Below are positions 25,200-33,082 of a stretch of DNA of 64,000 bases, in pieces. The notes under the pieces were generated by a model. The model was not told where the DNA came from. It searched no databases and saw only the letters and a program-made list of their open reading frames with translations. The stretch comes from CAYRFE01 sp964423645 [NCBI: uncultured bacterium] (GTDB lineage: Bacteria; Macinerneyibacteriota; Macinerneyibacteria; Macinerneyibacteriales). A program made the translations under genes and the position numbers. Every line of letters starts with the position of its first letter. Position 1 is the stretch's first letter. The stretch covers positions 33,868 to 97,867 of the forward strand of contig CAYRFE010000011.1 of assembly GCA_964423645.1 (NCBI GenBank). Reading direction: 5' to 3'.

Positions 25200-26194
25200 T
25201 GGGCGCGGTAAGAGCGAAAGTAATCGCTACCGGTTCGTATTTACCTGAAAAAATTCTCACCAATTTTGATCTTGAAAAAATTGTTGATACAACCGATGAA
25301 TGGATTCGAACTCGTACAGGAATACAGGAACGTCATATTTCTGCTCCTGATCAAGCTGCATCTGATCTTGCAAAAGAAGCACTTGAACGAGCGTTGAAAT
25401 CTGCCGGAATGAGTGCAGAGGAACTCGATTTTATCATTGTCGCGACAGTTTGTCCGGATACGATGTTTCCTTCTACCGCGTGTATCTTGCAAAACAAAAT
25501 CGGTGCACGCACTATTCCCGCGCTTGATGTTTCGGCCGCATGCTCAGGATTTATGTACGGACTGACCGTGGGAAAAGCATTCATTGAGAGCAAGATGTAT
25601 AAAACAATTGCCGTTATCGGTGTTGAATTGCTTACTCGATTCACTGACTGGAAAGATCGTGATACATGCGTGCTTTTCGGTGATGGTGCGGGTGCGGTAA
25701 TTCTTCAGGCGAATGACAATGATGCTGATACAAGCGCGATCGTGTCCACACATCTCGCAGCAGACGGCAGTCTGAATCATTTGATCATTAAAGAAGCGGA
25801 CGGAAGCAGAAATCCTGCTTCGCATGAAACCGTTGATAAAGGCATGCATTTTATTAAAATGGAAGGCCGAGAGGTGTTTCGTCATGCGGTTCGTTCGATG
25901 CTGGCCGTTGCGGTAGAGGCATTGAAGGAAGGTGATCTTCAACAGTCTGATGTTGATTGGATCATTACGCATCAAGCGAATATACGAATTATTGAATCGC
26001 TCGCCGAACGGTTGAGTATACCCAGAGACAGAGTGTTTGTTAATATCGATAAATGCGGGAATACGTCTGCAGCATCTATCCCCATAGCACTTGACGAAAT
26101 GAATAGAAAGGGTATGCTTAAAAAGGGCGATGTTATCCTAACAGCCGCTTTCGGTGGTGGATTGACCTCCGGGTCAGTAATCATAAGGTGGTGA
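25199..26194 (+). CDS. fabH: beta-ketoacyl-ACP synthase III (FabH)
   Basis: Starts fatty-acid synthesis by condensing acetyl-CoA with malonyl-ACP. The 331-residue product has the catalytic Cys115 in S-A-A-C-S-G-F, the His in T-H-Q-A-N, and the Asn in C-G-N-T-S-A-A, giving the full Cys-His-Asn triad. The C-terminal F-G-G-G-L-T motif is present. It begins inside the rpmF stop codon and is followed by fabD after 5 bases. Confidence 0.96.
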   Translation: MGAVRAKVIATGSYLPEKILTNFDLEKIVDTTDEWIRTRTGIQERHISAPDQAASDLAKEALERALKSAGMSAEELDFIIVATVCPDTMFPSTACILQNKIGARTIPALDVSAACSGFMYGLTVGKAFIESKMYKTIAVIGVELLTRFTDWKDRDTCVLFGDGAGAVILQANDNDADTSAIVSTHLAADGSLNHLIIKEADGSRNPASHETVDKGMHFIKMEGREVFRHAVRSMLAVAVEALKEGDLQQSDVDWIITHQANIRIIESLAERLSIPRDRVFVNIDKCGNTSAASIPIALDEMNRKGMLKKGDVILTAAFGGGLTSGSVIIRW

Positions 26195-26199
26195 CGCAT

Positions 26200-27123
26200 A
26201 TGACTAAAGCTTTTATTTTTTCAGGTCAGGGTTCGCAGTATGTCGGTATGGGTAAGGATTTGTATGAGAATTTTCCTGTTTTTCGCAATCTTGTCGAGCA
26301 CGCGAATCATGTGTTAAAAAGAAATTTACGAACGATTGTCTTTGATGGTCCTGAAGATGTGTTGACGATGACCAATAATGCACAACCAGCTTTGTTGACC
26401 ATGGATTTCGGAGTATTTTCAATTCTGGAAGAAATGGGTATGACGCAGGATGCACAATTTGTTGCAGGACACAGCTTGGGGGAATATCCGGCATTGGTTG
26501 CCGCAGGTGTTCTATCATTCGAAGATGCACTTTATATAGTCAATAAGCGTAGTGAATTAATGGCAGTTGCCGGCGAGGAAGAACCCGGAACGATGGCTGC
26601 TATCATGGGACTTGATATGCACTTGATCGCATCTATTTGCGAAGGGCATGAGATCGATGTCGCAAATTTCAACTATGCCGATCAAATCGTTATTTCCGGA
26701 AAAGTTGATAATGTTTTGAAAGCCATGGAAAGCTGTAAAGAGCGTGGCGCGAAGCGAGCAGTACAGCTCAATGTTTCCGGTGCATTTCATTCACGTTTAA
26801 TGCAGAGCTCGGGTGCGACATTAGCCGAGACTATCATGCAAGTTCCTTTTAATGCGCCGAAGATCCCTGTAGTGATGAATGTAACAGGAGAGCCCGTAAA
26901 AGATCCTGATCTTATACGCAGATATTTAATCGCACAAGTAAGTTCACCGGTGAAATGGTTGCATAGCATGCAGTATATGGTTGGTCACGGTGTGACGCGT
27001 TTTATCGAATGCGGACCGAAGAATGTACTTTCGGGCATGGTGCGTCGTATTGACGGCAATGTAGAAGCATTCTCAACAGATACCATTTCGACGATAAAAA
27101 GTCTCGCGGAGGTGCTTGTATGA
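26200..27123 (+). CDS. fabD: malonyl-CoA:ACP transacylase (FabD)
   Basis: Transfers malonyl groups from CoA to acyl carrier protein. The 307-residue product opens with F-I-F-S-G-Q-G-S-Q, has the nucleophile Ser92 in G-H-S-L-G-E-Y, and the catalytic His in S-G-A-F-H-S near residue 198. The ATG at 26200 is chosen over a GTG at 26188 because AGGTGGTG lies just before it and homology starts there. Its stop overlaps the fabG start in ATGA. Confidence 0.96.
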   Translation: MTKAFIFSGQGSQYVGMGKDLYENFPVFRNLVEHANHVLKRNLRTIVFDGPEDVLTMTNNAQPALLTMDFGVFSILEEMGMTQDAQFVAGHSLGEYPALVAAGVLSFEDALYIVNKRSELMAVAGEEEPGTMAAIMGLDMHLIASICEGHEIDVANFNYADQIVISGKVDNVLKAMESCKERGAKRAVQLNVSGAFHSRLMQSSGATLAETIMQVPFNAPKIPVVMNVTGEPVKDPDLIRRYLIAQVSSPVKWLHSMQYMVGHGVTRFIECGPKNVLSGMVRRIDGNVEAFSTDTISTIKSLAEVLV

Positions 27124-27863
27124 TCTCTTTGTCCGGGAAGACCGCTTTTATCACCGGGTCTGCTCAAGGAATCGGGAAAGCCATTGCGTTAAAAATGGCT
27201 GAAGCAGGAGCTTCAATTGTTATCGGTGATGTAAATCAGGAAAAGATTGATACGACGGTGCAAGAATTCACCGAAAAAGGATATTCGTGTTTTGGCAAGC
27301 TGTGTGATGTTACCAGCCCCGAATCCGTTGAATCGCTGGTGAAGGCTGCACAGGAGAAATTCGGTAAAATAGACATTCTTGTCAATAATGCAGGAATTAC
27401 GCAAGATACATTATTTATGCGTATGGATGCGGATAAATGGAACAGGGTCCTTGAAGTAAATCTCACCGGGGCATTTCATACTACAAAAGCAGTCATTCGT
27501 GACATGGCAAAAAACCGTTTTGGTCGTGTTATCAATATTTCTTCAGTAGTTGGTGTGATCGGAAATGTCGGTCAGGCAAATTATGCCGCATCGAAAGCCG
27601 GTATGATCGGGTTTACCAAATCAATTGCAAAAGAATATGCGTCACGTAATATCACTGCGAATGCGGTCGCACCGGGATTTATTGAGACCGGAATGACACA
27701 TGTTCTTACCGAGGAAGTTAAAGAGGAATTTTTTCGTTCGATACCGTTGAAACGCATGGGTAGCCCTGATGATGTCGCTCACGCCGTGGTGTTTTTAGCA
27801 TCCGACAATGCGGCGTACATTACCGGGCAGGTTATCCACGTTGACGGCGGCATGGTGATGTGA
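27120..27863 (+). CDS. fabG: 3-oxoacyl-ACP reductase (FabG)
   Basis: NADPH-dependent reductase of fatty-acid elongation and a short-chain dehydrogenase. The 247-residue product has the nucleotide motif G-S-A-Q-G-I-G at residues 13-19, N-N-A-G at 89-92, and the catalytic Ser142, Tyr155 and Lys159. The end D-G-G-M-V-M matches the family. Coupled to fabD by a 4-base overlap. Confidence 0.95.
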   Translation: MISLSGKTAFITGSAQGIGKAIALKMAEAGASIVIGDVNQEKIDTTVQEFTEKGYSCFGKLCDVTSPESVESLVKAAQEKFGKIDILVNNAGITQDTLFMRMDADKWNRVLEVNLTGAFHTTKAVIRDMAKNRFGRVINISSVVGVIGNVGQANYAASKAGMIGFTKSIAKEYASRNITANAVAPGFIETGMTHVLTEEVKEEFFRSIPLKRMGSPDDVAHAVVFLASDNAAYITGQVIHVDGGMVM

Positions 27864-27885
27864 AATAACTAAGGAGGTGTGTTCG

Positions 27886-28125
27886 ATGAACGCGGAAATA
27901 CTTAAAAAGGTGCAGGAAATCGTAGCAAATCAGTTGGGTAAAGAGGCGAGCCAGATTGGCGAAGCGGCATCATTTATTGATGATCTTGGTGCAGACTCTT
28001 TGGATACCATGGAACTCATCCTTGCATTTGAGGACGAATTTGGTTTCAAGATTCCGGATGAAGATGCGGAAAAAATCAAAACCGTTAAAGATGCTGTTGA
28101 GTTTATTGAAAAAAATAAGAAATAA
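27886..28125 (+). CDS. acpP: acyl carrier protein
   Basis: A 79-residue acidic carrier protein. Ser38 in D-L-G-A-D-S-L-D is the attachment site for phosphopantetheine. AAGGAGGTG gives it one of the best ribosome sites in the cluster, in line with the high level at which ACP is normally made. The in-frame GTG at 27877 lies inside the ribosome site and is rejected as the start. A terminator-like hairpin follows the stop. Confidence 0.97.
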   Translation: MNAEILKKVQEIVANQLGKEASQIGEAASFIDDLGADSLDTMELILAFEDEFGFKIPDEDAEKIKTVKDAVEFIEKNKK

Positions 28126-28136
28126 CATTGTTATTT

Positions 28137-28175
28137 TACGGCGATTGAGCATTGGCTTGTCGCCGTATTTTTTTT
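28137..28175 (+). terminator. terminator or attenuator between acpP and fabF
   Basis: An 8-bp stem TACGGCGA/TCGCCGTA with a 15-base loop runs into eight T's. It lies inside the fab operon with no separate promoter seen before fabF, so it probably acts as a partial terminator that lets acpP be expressed above fabF. Confidence 0.75.
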
Positions 28176-28205
28176 ACACGGCTGATTAAGCACAGGAGGA
28201 AAAGT

Positions 28206-29444
28206 ATGAAAAAACGCGTTGTCATTACAGGAATGGGAGCAGTGACTCCCGTAGGCAACGAATTGAATGATATATGGTCAAATCTTTTGGCAGGAAAATC
28301 CGGTGTTCGTACCATTGATCGATATGAAAATTCTGAAATTTATTCAAAAGTTGCAGGATTGGTGAATGACTTTTCTTCTGAAGGATATATCGATCCTAAA
28401 GAAGCTCGCCGTATGGATCTTTTTATTCAATACGGTATGGTCGCCGGTATCAAAGCTTTTCGTGATTCGGGATTAACAATTGATGAAAAAAATAATGACC
28501 GCATCGGTGTTATCGTCAGTTCGGGTATCGGCGGTATGGAAACTTTTTCCAAACAACATGAAGTTCTTATGACCAAAGGCGCAGGAAGAATTTCCCCGTT
28601 TTTCGTACCGATGCTTATTCCAAATATACTTTCAGGGTATTTATCGATCAGCATTGGCGCAAAAGGACCGAATCTTTGTGTCGTAACCGCCTGTGCTTCA
28701 GGTACCCATTCTATCGGCGAAGCATTTAAGATCATTCAACGAGGCGATGCGGATGCAATGCTTGCCGGTGGTGCAGAAGCTCCTATCTTGCCGATCGGTG
28801 TAGGTGGATTTTGTGCGTTGAAGGCGTTATCGGCACGTAATGACGAGCCTACCCGGGCATCACGTCCGTTTGACAAAGATCGCGACGGTTTTGTCATCGC
28901 TGAGGGCGCAGGTGTGATCATGCTTGAAGATTATGAACATGCAAAAGCACGCGGGGCAAAGATTTATGCCGAAATAGTCGGCTACGGTTTAAGCGGAGAT
29001 GCGTATCATATTACGGCACCTCAGGACACCGGTGACGGTGCGATTCGTGCGATGAAAATGGCAATTAAAGATGCAGGTATTAAGCCTGAAGATCTTCAGT
29101 ATATCAATGCACACGGTACTTCAACCGATCTCAATGATCCGATCGAGACCCGTGCGATCAAAGCGGTATTCGGTGCACATGCGCAGAAATTACTCATCAA
29201 TTCCAGCAAGTCGATGTCAGGTCATATGCTTGGTGCGGCCGGTGGTTTTGAAGCGATCGTTATGGCATTAAGTATTCAAAAAAGTAAAGTGCATCAGACG
29301 CTCAATCTTGAAAATCCGGATCCGGAGTGTGATTTGAATTATGTACCGGGTGCTCCAAAAGATTGTGAGATCCAGTATGCTCTTTCTACCTCTCTCGGAT
29401 TTGGAGGGCATAACGGAGTAGTGCTATTCAAGAAATATGAGTAA
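28206..29444 (+). CDS. fabF: beta-ketoacyl-ACP synthase II (FabF)
   Basis: Condensing enzyme of fatty-acid elongation. The 412-residue product has catalytic Cys163 in T-A-C-A-S-G, His in N-A-H-G-T-S-T near 303 and His in S-G-H-M-L-G-A-A near 340. Start at 28206 is fixed by AGGAGG and by the M-K-K-R-V-V-I-T-G opening; the longer open frame upstream runs through the terminator. The last codons overlap the rnc start by 8 bases. Confidence 0.96.
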   Translation: MKKRVVITGMGAVTPVGNELNDIWSNLLAGKSGVRTIDRYENSEIYSKVAGLVNDFSSEGYIDPKEARRMDLFIQYGMVAGIKAFRDSGLTIDEKNNDRIGVIVSSGIGGMETFSKQHEVLMTKGAGRISPFFVPMLIPNILSGYLSISIGAKGPNLCVVTACASGTHSIGEAFKIIQRGDADAMLAGGAEAPILPIGVGGFCALKALSARNDEPTRASRPFDKDRDGFVIAEGAGVIMLEDYEHAKARGAKIYAEIVGYGLSGDAYHITAPQDTGDGAIRAMKMAIKDAGIKPEDLQYINAHGTSTDLNDPIETRAIKAVFGAHAQKLLINSSKSMSGHMLGAAGGFEAIVMALSIQKSKVHQTLNLENPDPECDLNYVPGAPKDCEIQYALSTSLGFGGHNGVVLFKKYE

Positions 29445-30111
29445 TGCGATTCTTTTTGAACACGATTTTCAATTAAATTTTAACAACAGGGCGCTACTTG
29501 AGAGCGCCCTGTCTCATAGGTCCTGGAAAGAAAGTCCTTACGGGCATAATGAGCGTCTTGAATTTCTTGGTGATGCGGTCGTCGGACTTATACTCAACGA
29601 TTATCTTTTTACAACGACACAAAAAACTGAAGGTGAAATGGCAAAGATCAAGGGTATCGCCGCGGGTAGAGCGATGATGGCAGAGATCGCTCATGAAATT
29701 CATTTGGATCAATATGTATATGTCGGTAAAAGTGAGCGTATTCATGGGCTACAAGATACGATACGTGCGAATGTATTGGAAGCAATAGTCGGAGCCTTGT
29801 ATCTTGATAAAGGGCTTGACGAAGCACGTACTTTTATTCTTATGTTGTGGAAAACACGACTTGATATGCTTTTAGGCGGACATGTCGACGATCATAAATC
29901 GGCATTACAGGAGTATTTACAAAAAAGAGGTTTGCCGATTCCTGAATATCATGTCTATAAAGAGTCAGGTCCGCCAAACAACCGAACTTTTTTTGTGCAA
30001 TGTCTTATATCCGGAAAAGAAGTCAGCAGTGCGCAAGGGGCAAGTAAAAAAAAGGCTGAAACTGAAGCAGCTCGACTCGCGCTCGAGCATATATCAGTCG
30101 CACAATCGTGA
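29437..30111 (+). CDS. rnc: ribonuclease III
   Basis: Double-strand RNA endonuclease acting on rRNA precursors and mRNAs. The 224-residue product has the catalytic signature N-E-R-L-E-F-L-G-D with metal-binding Glu42 and Asp46, a second acidic cluster near D-x3-A-x3-A-L-Y-L-D, and a C-terminal dsRNA-binding domain with A-Q-G-x-S-K-K-x-A-E. The fab-rnc order is common in Firmicutes and other phyla. It overlaps both neighbours. Confidence 0.96.
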   Translation: MSNAILFEHDFQLNFNNRALLESALSHRSWKESPYGHNERLEFLGDAVVGLILNDYLFTTTQKTEGEMAKIKGIAAGRAMMAEIAHEIHLDQYVYVGKSERIHGLQDTIRANVLEAIVGALYLDKGLDEARTFILMLWKTRLDMLLGGHVDDHKSALQEYLQKRGLPIPEYHVYKESGPPNNRTFFVQCLISGKEVSSAQGASKKKAETEAARLALEHISVAQS

Positions 30112-31058
30112 AAAAAACAATAATCCCTTTTTTCATCCCATTTAAAGGTTGTCCGTACACCTGCACTTATTGTGATCAGCGAGCAATAACCGGTGCTCCT
30201 GTTCAATCGGTCTCCTCTGATATTCAGGCCTTCTTTTTACGCCATGGTTCTGATTATGATGAAGTAGAAGTCGGATTTTTCGGCGGAACATTTACCTGTC
30301 TCCCTCGTGAGGAACAACGCATCTTTTTAGATGCTGTTCAACCGTTTATTTCTAAAGGACAAGTGACGCGAATTCGATGTTCAACACGTCCGGATGTTTT
30401 TACCGAATTTGACAGTGATTTTTATCATCATTATAACATGACACATTTTGAACTCGGCGTGCAAACATTTACCGATAAATACCTGCATTTTCTCGGCAGG
30501 AATTATTCTTCCGAAACAATTGAATCGACATGTGTGAAGATTGAAGATGCAGGATTTTCCTACGGGTTACAATTGATGTGCGGTTTTCCCGAACAAACGA
30601 AGGAAGAATTTTTAGCAGACATCACACATTTGATACAATTGCAACCTGAAGATTGTCGAATATATCCGTTATCCGTACTCAAAGGGACAGCCCTGGCATT
30701 ACAGAATAAAAAAAATACGTGGAGGTTTGAACCTTTGACGTCTATTGTCGAGTGGGTTGCTACTGCCGCATTTTTAATTGAATCATCAGGAATTCGTATT
30801 CTCAGAATGGGTCTTCCGCATTCCGAAAATCTTGAACGATCGGTTATTGCCGGAACCTATCATCCCTCCTTTGCAGATTTGGTTCGAAAAAAGCAAATAG
30901 GAGATCAAATAGCATTACATAAAACCGGTTTGAGTTCTAAGGTGTGGGTGCATCCGAAAGATGCTGAATATGTCCGTTCGATCTTAAAAAAAGAACACCT
31001 TTTGATCATCGCCGACGAAACTGTCCAACGAGGATGCATCATCCTCAAAAAACGATAA
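30108..31058 (+). CDS. radical SAM protein (Elp3/MiaB/NifB-like, rnc-linked type)
   Basis: A 316-residue radical SAM enzyme with C-x3-C-x2-C at Cys15, Cys19 and Cys22 to hold the 4Fe-4S cluster, followed by G-F-F-G-G-T-F-T and the R-C-S-T-R-P-D strand of the TIM barrel. Proteins with this layout are often found next to rnc in Clostridia and annotated as Elp3/MiaB/NifB-like; their substrate is not established. The acetyltransferase domain of true Elp3 is missing. Starts with GTG overlapping the rnc stop by 4 bases, so it is the last gene of the fab-rnc transcript. Confidence 0.8.
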   Translation: MKKTIIPFFIPFKGCPYTCTYCDQRAITGAPVQSVSSDIQAFFLRHGSDYDEVEVGFFGGTFTCLPREEQRIFLDAVQPFISKGQVTRIRCSTRPDVFTEFDSDFYHHYNMTHFELGVQTFTDKYLHFLGRNYSSETIESTCVKIEDAGFSYGLQLMCGFPEQTKEEFLADITHLIQLQPEDCRIYPLSVLKGTALALQNKKNTWRFEPLTSIVEWVATAAFLIESSGIRILRMGLPHSENLERSVIAGTYHPSFADLVRKKQIGDQIALHKTGLSSKVWVHPKDAEYVRSILKKEHLLIIADETVQRGCIILKKR

Positions 31059-31069
31059 CTATTTCGGAC

Positions 31070-31096
31070 TCAAGGTTTTTATTCGTATGCCGATAA
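31070..31096 (+). promoter_or_regulatory. flagellar sigma-28 (FliA/SigD) promoter
   Basis: TCAAGGTT at 31070-31077, an 11-base spacer, and GCCGATAA at 31089-31096. The consensus is TAAAGTTT-N11-GCCGATAA, so the -10 part is perfect, the -35 part has six of eight and the spacer is exact. It sits 18 bases before the YjfB ATG. Confidence 0.75.
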
Positions 31097-31114
31097 CGAG
31101 AAAAAGGAGGTTGT

Positions 31115-31303
31115 ATGGATATAATGGATGTTGTTACCGATCATATGGCCATGCAAACTGCCAAGATCAATCAGACAGCGGCTGTCAGCGTTCTTAAGAT
31201 GTCAATGGATATGCAACAGGAGACCGCTGATCAACTTCTTTCAATGCTTGCCGACATGTCGGCGGTGACCGGAAAAGGCGCGAATATAGATATTCAGGCG
31301 TAG
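31115..31303 (+). CDS. YjfB family putative motility protein
   Basis: A 62-residue protein made of two amphipathic helices with many Met and Gln, a central S-V-L-K-M-S-M-D-M-Q and a terminal G-A-N-I-D-I-Q-A, matching the YjfB (putative motility protein) family. It has no signal peptide. A strong AAGGAGG site and a sigma-28 promoter precede it, which ties it to late flagellar gene expression. The molecular role of the family is not known. It separates the fab-rnc cluster from the lipoprotein operon. Confidence 0.8.
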   Translation: MDIMDVVTDHMAMQTAKINQTAAVSVLKMSMDMQQETADQLLSMLADMSAVTGKGANIDIQA

Positions 31304-31334
31304 CTTTTTCTGTTTTTCATTTATGTAAATCTCA

Positions 31335-31363
31335 TTGCTTGCTACAATTTTCTCGGCTATAGT
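31335..31363 (+). promoter_or_regulatory. promoter giving a leaderless AMMECR1-lipoprotein mRNA
   Basis: TTGCTT at 31335-31340 and TATAGT at 31358-31363 with a 17-base spacer. The predicted start point is 31370, within one base of the ATG at 31369. No purine-rich ribosome site lies before that ATG. Confidence 0.55.
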
Positions 31364-31368
31364 TGTCT

Positions 31369-32007
31369 ATGCGTTTTACTATCATTCTTATGTGTATTTG
31401 TTGTATAAGTTGTGCTGTGAAATATCACGATCCCGAGCAACAGGATATATTTATAAACAAGTATAACGACGAATTTTTTGCACCCCTTTTTATCGCAGTG
31501 AAGGATTCTGCGCAAAAGAGTTTTGACAATCCTCCGCGTGTATTTATTGATCACAACAGCGGAAGTGCAGAGGTCGGCGTATTTGTACGATTCAAAAAGG
31601 GAACAAAGAACAAAGGCTGTATAGGATTTCTCAAAAATGTGAAGGATTTTGACCGCGCAGTTCGGGATGCAGCATTGGATGCGATATTTTTCGATAAACG
31701 ATTCGGCGGGATACGTAAAGAAGAGTTGGCCGAGCTTGAGGTAGATATTACGATTGTCGGAACATTTGAGCGTTGTGCAGGAGTGTATGATTTTGATAGA
31801 GGAGTTCATTCAATTATGCTTATGTATAAAGGGCATAGAACGTTCATGCAGGCACAATTGGCGCTTGAGTACGGTTATACAAAAGACCAGTTTCTTCGTG
31901 CATTGTGTATAAAAGAAGGGTTACCACCGGAGACATATAAAGAGCCTGATTTTGTGTTATACAGAGCGTTAAGTGTGTATCGAGTAAAGCGTTTTAGTGA
32001 TATATGA
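31369..32007 (+). CDS. exported AMMECR1-domain lipoprotein
   Basis: The 212-residue product has a Cys-rich lipoprotein signal peptide (lipobox C-I-S-C, Cys15). The rest is an AMMECR1 domain: G-C-I-G-F-L near residue 84, then A-A-L-D-A-I-F-F-D-K-R-F, E-E-L-A-E-L-E-V-D-I, and the C-terminal F-L-R-A-L-C-I-K-E-G-L-P. AMMECR1 proteins are found in all domains; bacterial and archaeal versions pair with MEMO and a radical SAM protein in the so-called AmmeMemoRadiSam set, whose function is unresolved. Those are usually cytoplasmic, so a lipidated form is unusual. It overlaps the next gene by 4 bases (ATGA), and a MEMO lipoprotein ends the same operon. A TTG at 31363 is possible as start but lies within the -10 box. 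Confidence 0.8.
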   Translation: MRFTIILMCICCISCAVKYHDPEQQDIFINKYNDEFFAPLFIAVKDSAQKSFDNPPRVFIDHNSGSAEVGVFVRFKKGTKNKGCIGFLKNVKDFDRAVRDAALDAIFFDKRFGGIRKEELAELEVDITIVGTFERCAGVYDFDRGVHSIMLMYKGHRTFMQAQLALEYGYTKDQFLRALCIKEGLPPETYKEPDFVLYRALSVYRVKRFSDI

Positions 32008-33071
32008 AGATAGTTATTCTCCTTTGCTGTGTAGCGCTCATTGTTGCTTGTAGTAAAGAACCCGAATATCGTGTTTCAGTAGTTTGTGCCGGCGATATTA
32101 TGCAACATGACGAACAGATCCACGCTGCGTATGATGACATACATGATCGTTATGACTATTCGGGATCGTTTCACCGTATCACAGATAGATTACAATCGGC
32201 AGATATCACGATCGGTAATCTGGAATGTACATTTTCGGGCAAACCGTATAAAGGCTATCCGCGATTCAGCGCTCCCGATGAACTGGCTGATGCATTACAA
32301 CGCGCGGGATTCACTATTCTTGTGACAGCCAACAATCATTCATACGACTATGGCGAACAAGGCTTGGTGCGAACCATTAGTGTGCTCAATACTGCAAAAA
32401 TTGCTCATACCGGGACATTTGTTTCAGCAGACGACAGGAACGAGCGACATCCTTTGATTGTTGAAAAGAATTCGATTCGGATTGCGATTATGAGTTTTAC
32501 CCATTTTTTAAACGGAACGAGCAAAAAGTATACGAATTCGATAAATTATACTATTCGAGAGTTTATTAAAAAAAGTATTATCGACGCAAAAGAAAAACGA
32601 TCCGATTTTATTATTGCCTATATTCATTGGGGAGACGAATATCACACTGAGCCGAACACGTATCAAAAGATGCTGGCGACATTTTGTGTGCAAGAAGGTA
32701 TCAATGTTGTGGTGGGAGTGCATCCGCATGTACTGCAACCGGTAGTGGCGTATGAAGTCGGAGGAGAGAAGTCATTGGTGGCGTATTCACTTGGAAATTT
32801 CATTTCAGCGCAGAGGATGCCGCCGAGAGACGGGGGCGGGTTGTTATGTTTCGATATTGTTAAGCATAAAGGGAAGGTTCGTATTGAAAATGAACGATGT
32901 GAATTGGTATGGGTGGATACACCGAAAGTAGACGGGAAGATGCAGTATGAGGTGTTACCTGTGGAATTATTTTTGGATGACAAAGGGCATCTTTCGGAGT
33001 ATAATCACACGAAATTAAAGAAATTTTCGAAACAGGCAACGGATATACTTGCACAAAAAGTTGAACATTAG
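32004..33071 (+). CDS. CapA/PgsA-like metallophosphatase lipoprotein
   Basis: A 355-residue lipoprotein (lipobox I-V-A-C, Cys16) whose body is a PGA_cap/CapA domain. Motifs are in order: A-G-D-I-M near 31, G-N-L-E-C near 72, T-A-N-N-H-S near 111, I-H-W-G-D-E near 213, V-G-V-H-P-H near 237, and S-L-G-N-F near 264. This is the calcineurin-like metallophosphoesterase set. CapA was first linked to poly-gamma-glutamate capsule synthesis, but many members have no capsule genes nearby, as here. Coupled to the AMMECR1 gene upstream and 11 bases before the DUF3160 gene. Confidence 0.85.
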   Translation: MKIVILLCCVALIVACSKEPEYRVSVVCAGDIMQHDEQIHAAYDDIHDRYDYSGSFHRITDRLQSADITIGNLECTFSGKPYKGYPRFSAPDELADALQRAGFTILVTANNHSYDYGEQGLVRTISVLNTAKIAHTGTFVSADDRNERHPLIVEKNSIRIAIMSFTHFLNGTSKKYTNSINYTIREFIKKSIIDAKEKRSDFIIAYIHWGDEYHTEPNTYQKMLATFCVQEGINVVVGVHPHVLQPVVAYEVGGEKSLVAYSLGNFISAQRMPPRDGGGLLCFDIVKHKGKVRIENERCELVWVDTPKVDGKMQYEVLPVELFLDDKGHLSEYNHTKLKKFSKQATDILAQKVEH

Positions 33072-33082
33072 GGGGAATATTT

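Noticed and set aside
30108-31058. Radical SAM gene as the third member of an AmmeMemoRadiSam set
   Set aside because: It is coupled to rnc and has the rnc-linked Elp3-like layout; it is separated from the lipoprotein operon by the YjfB gene with its own promoters.
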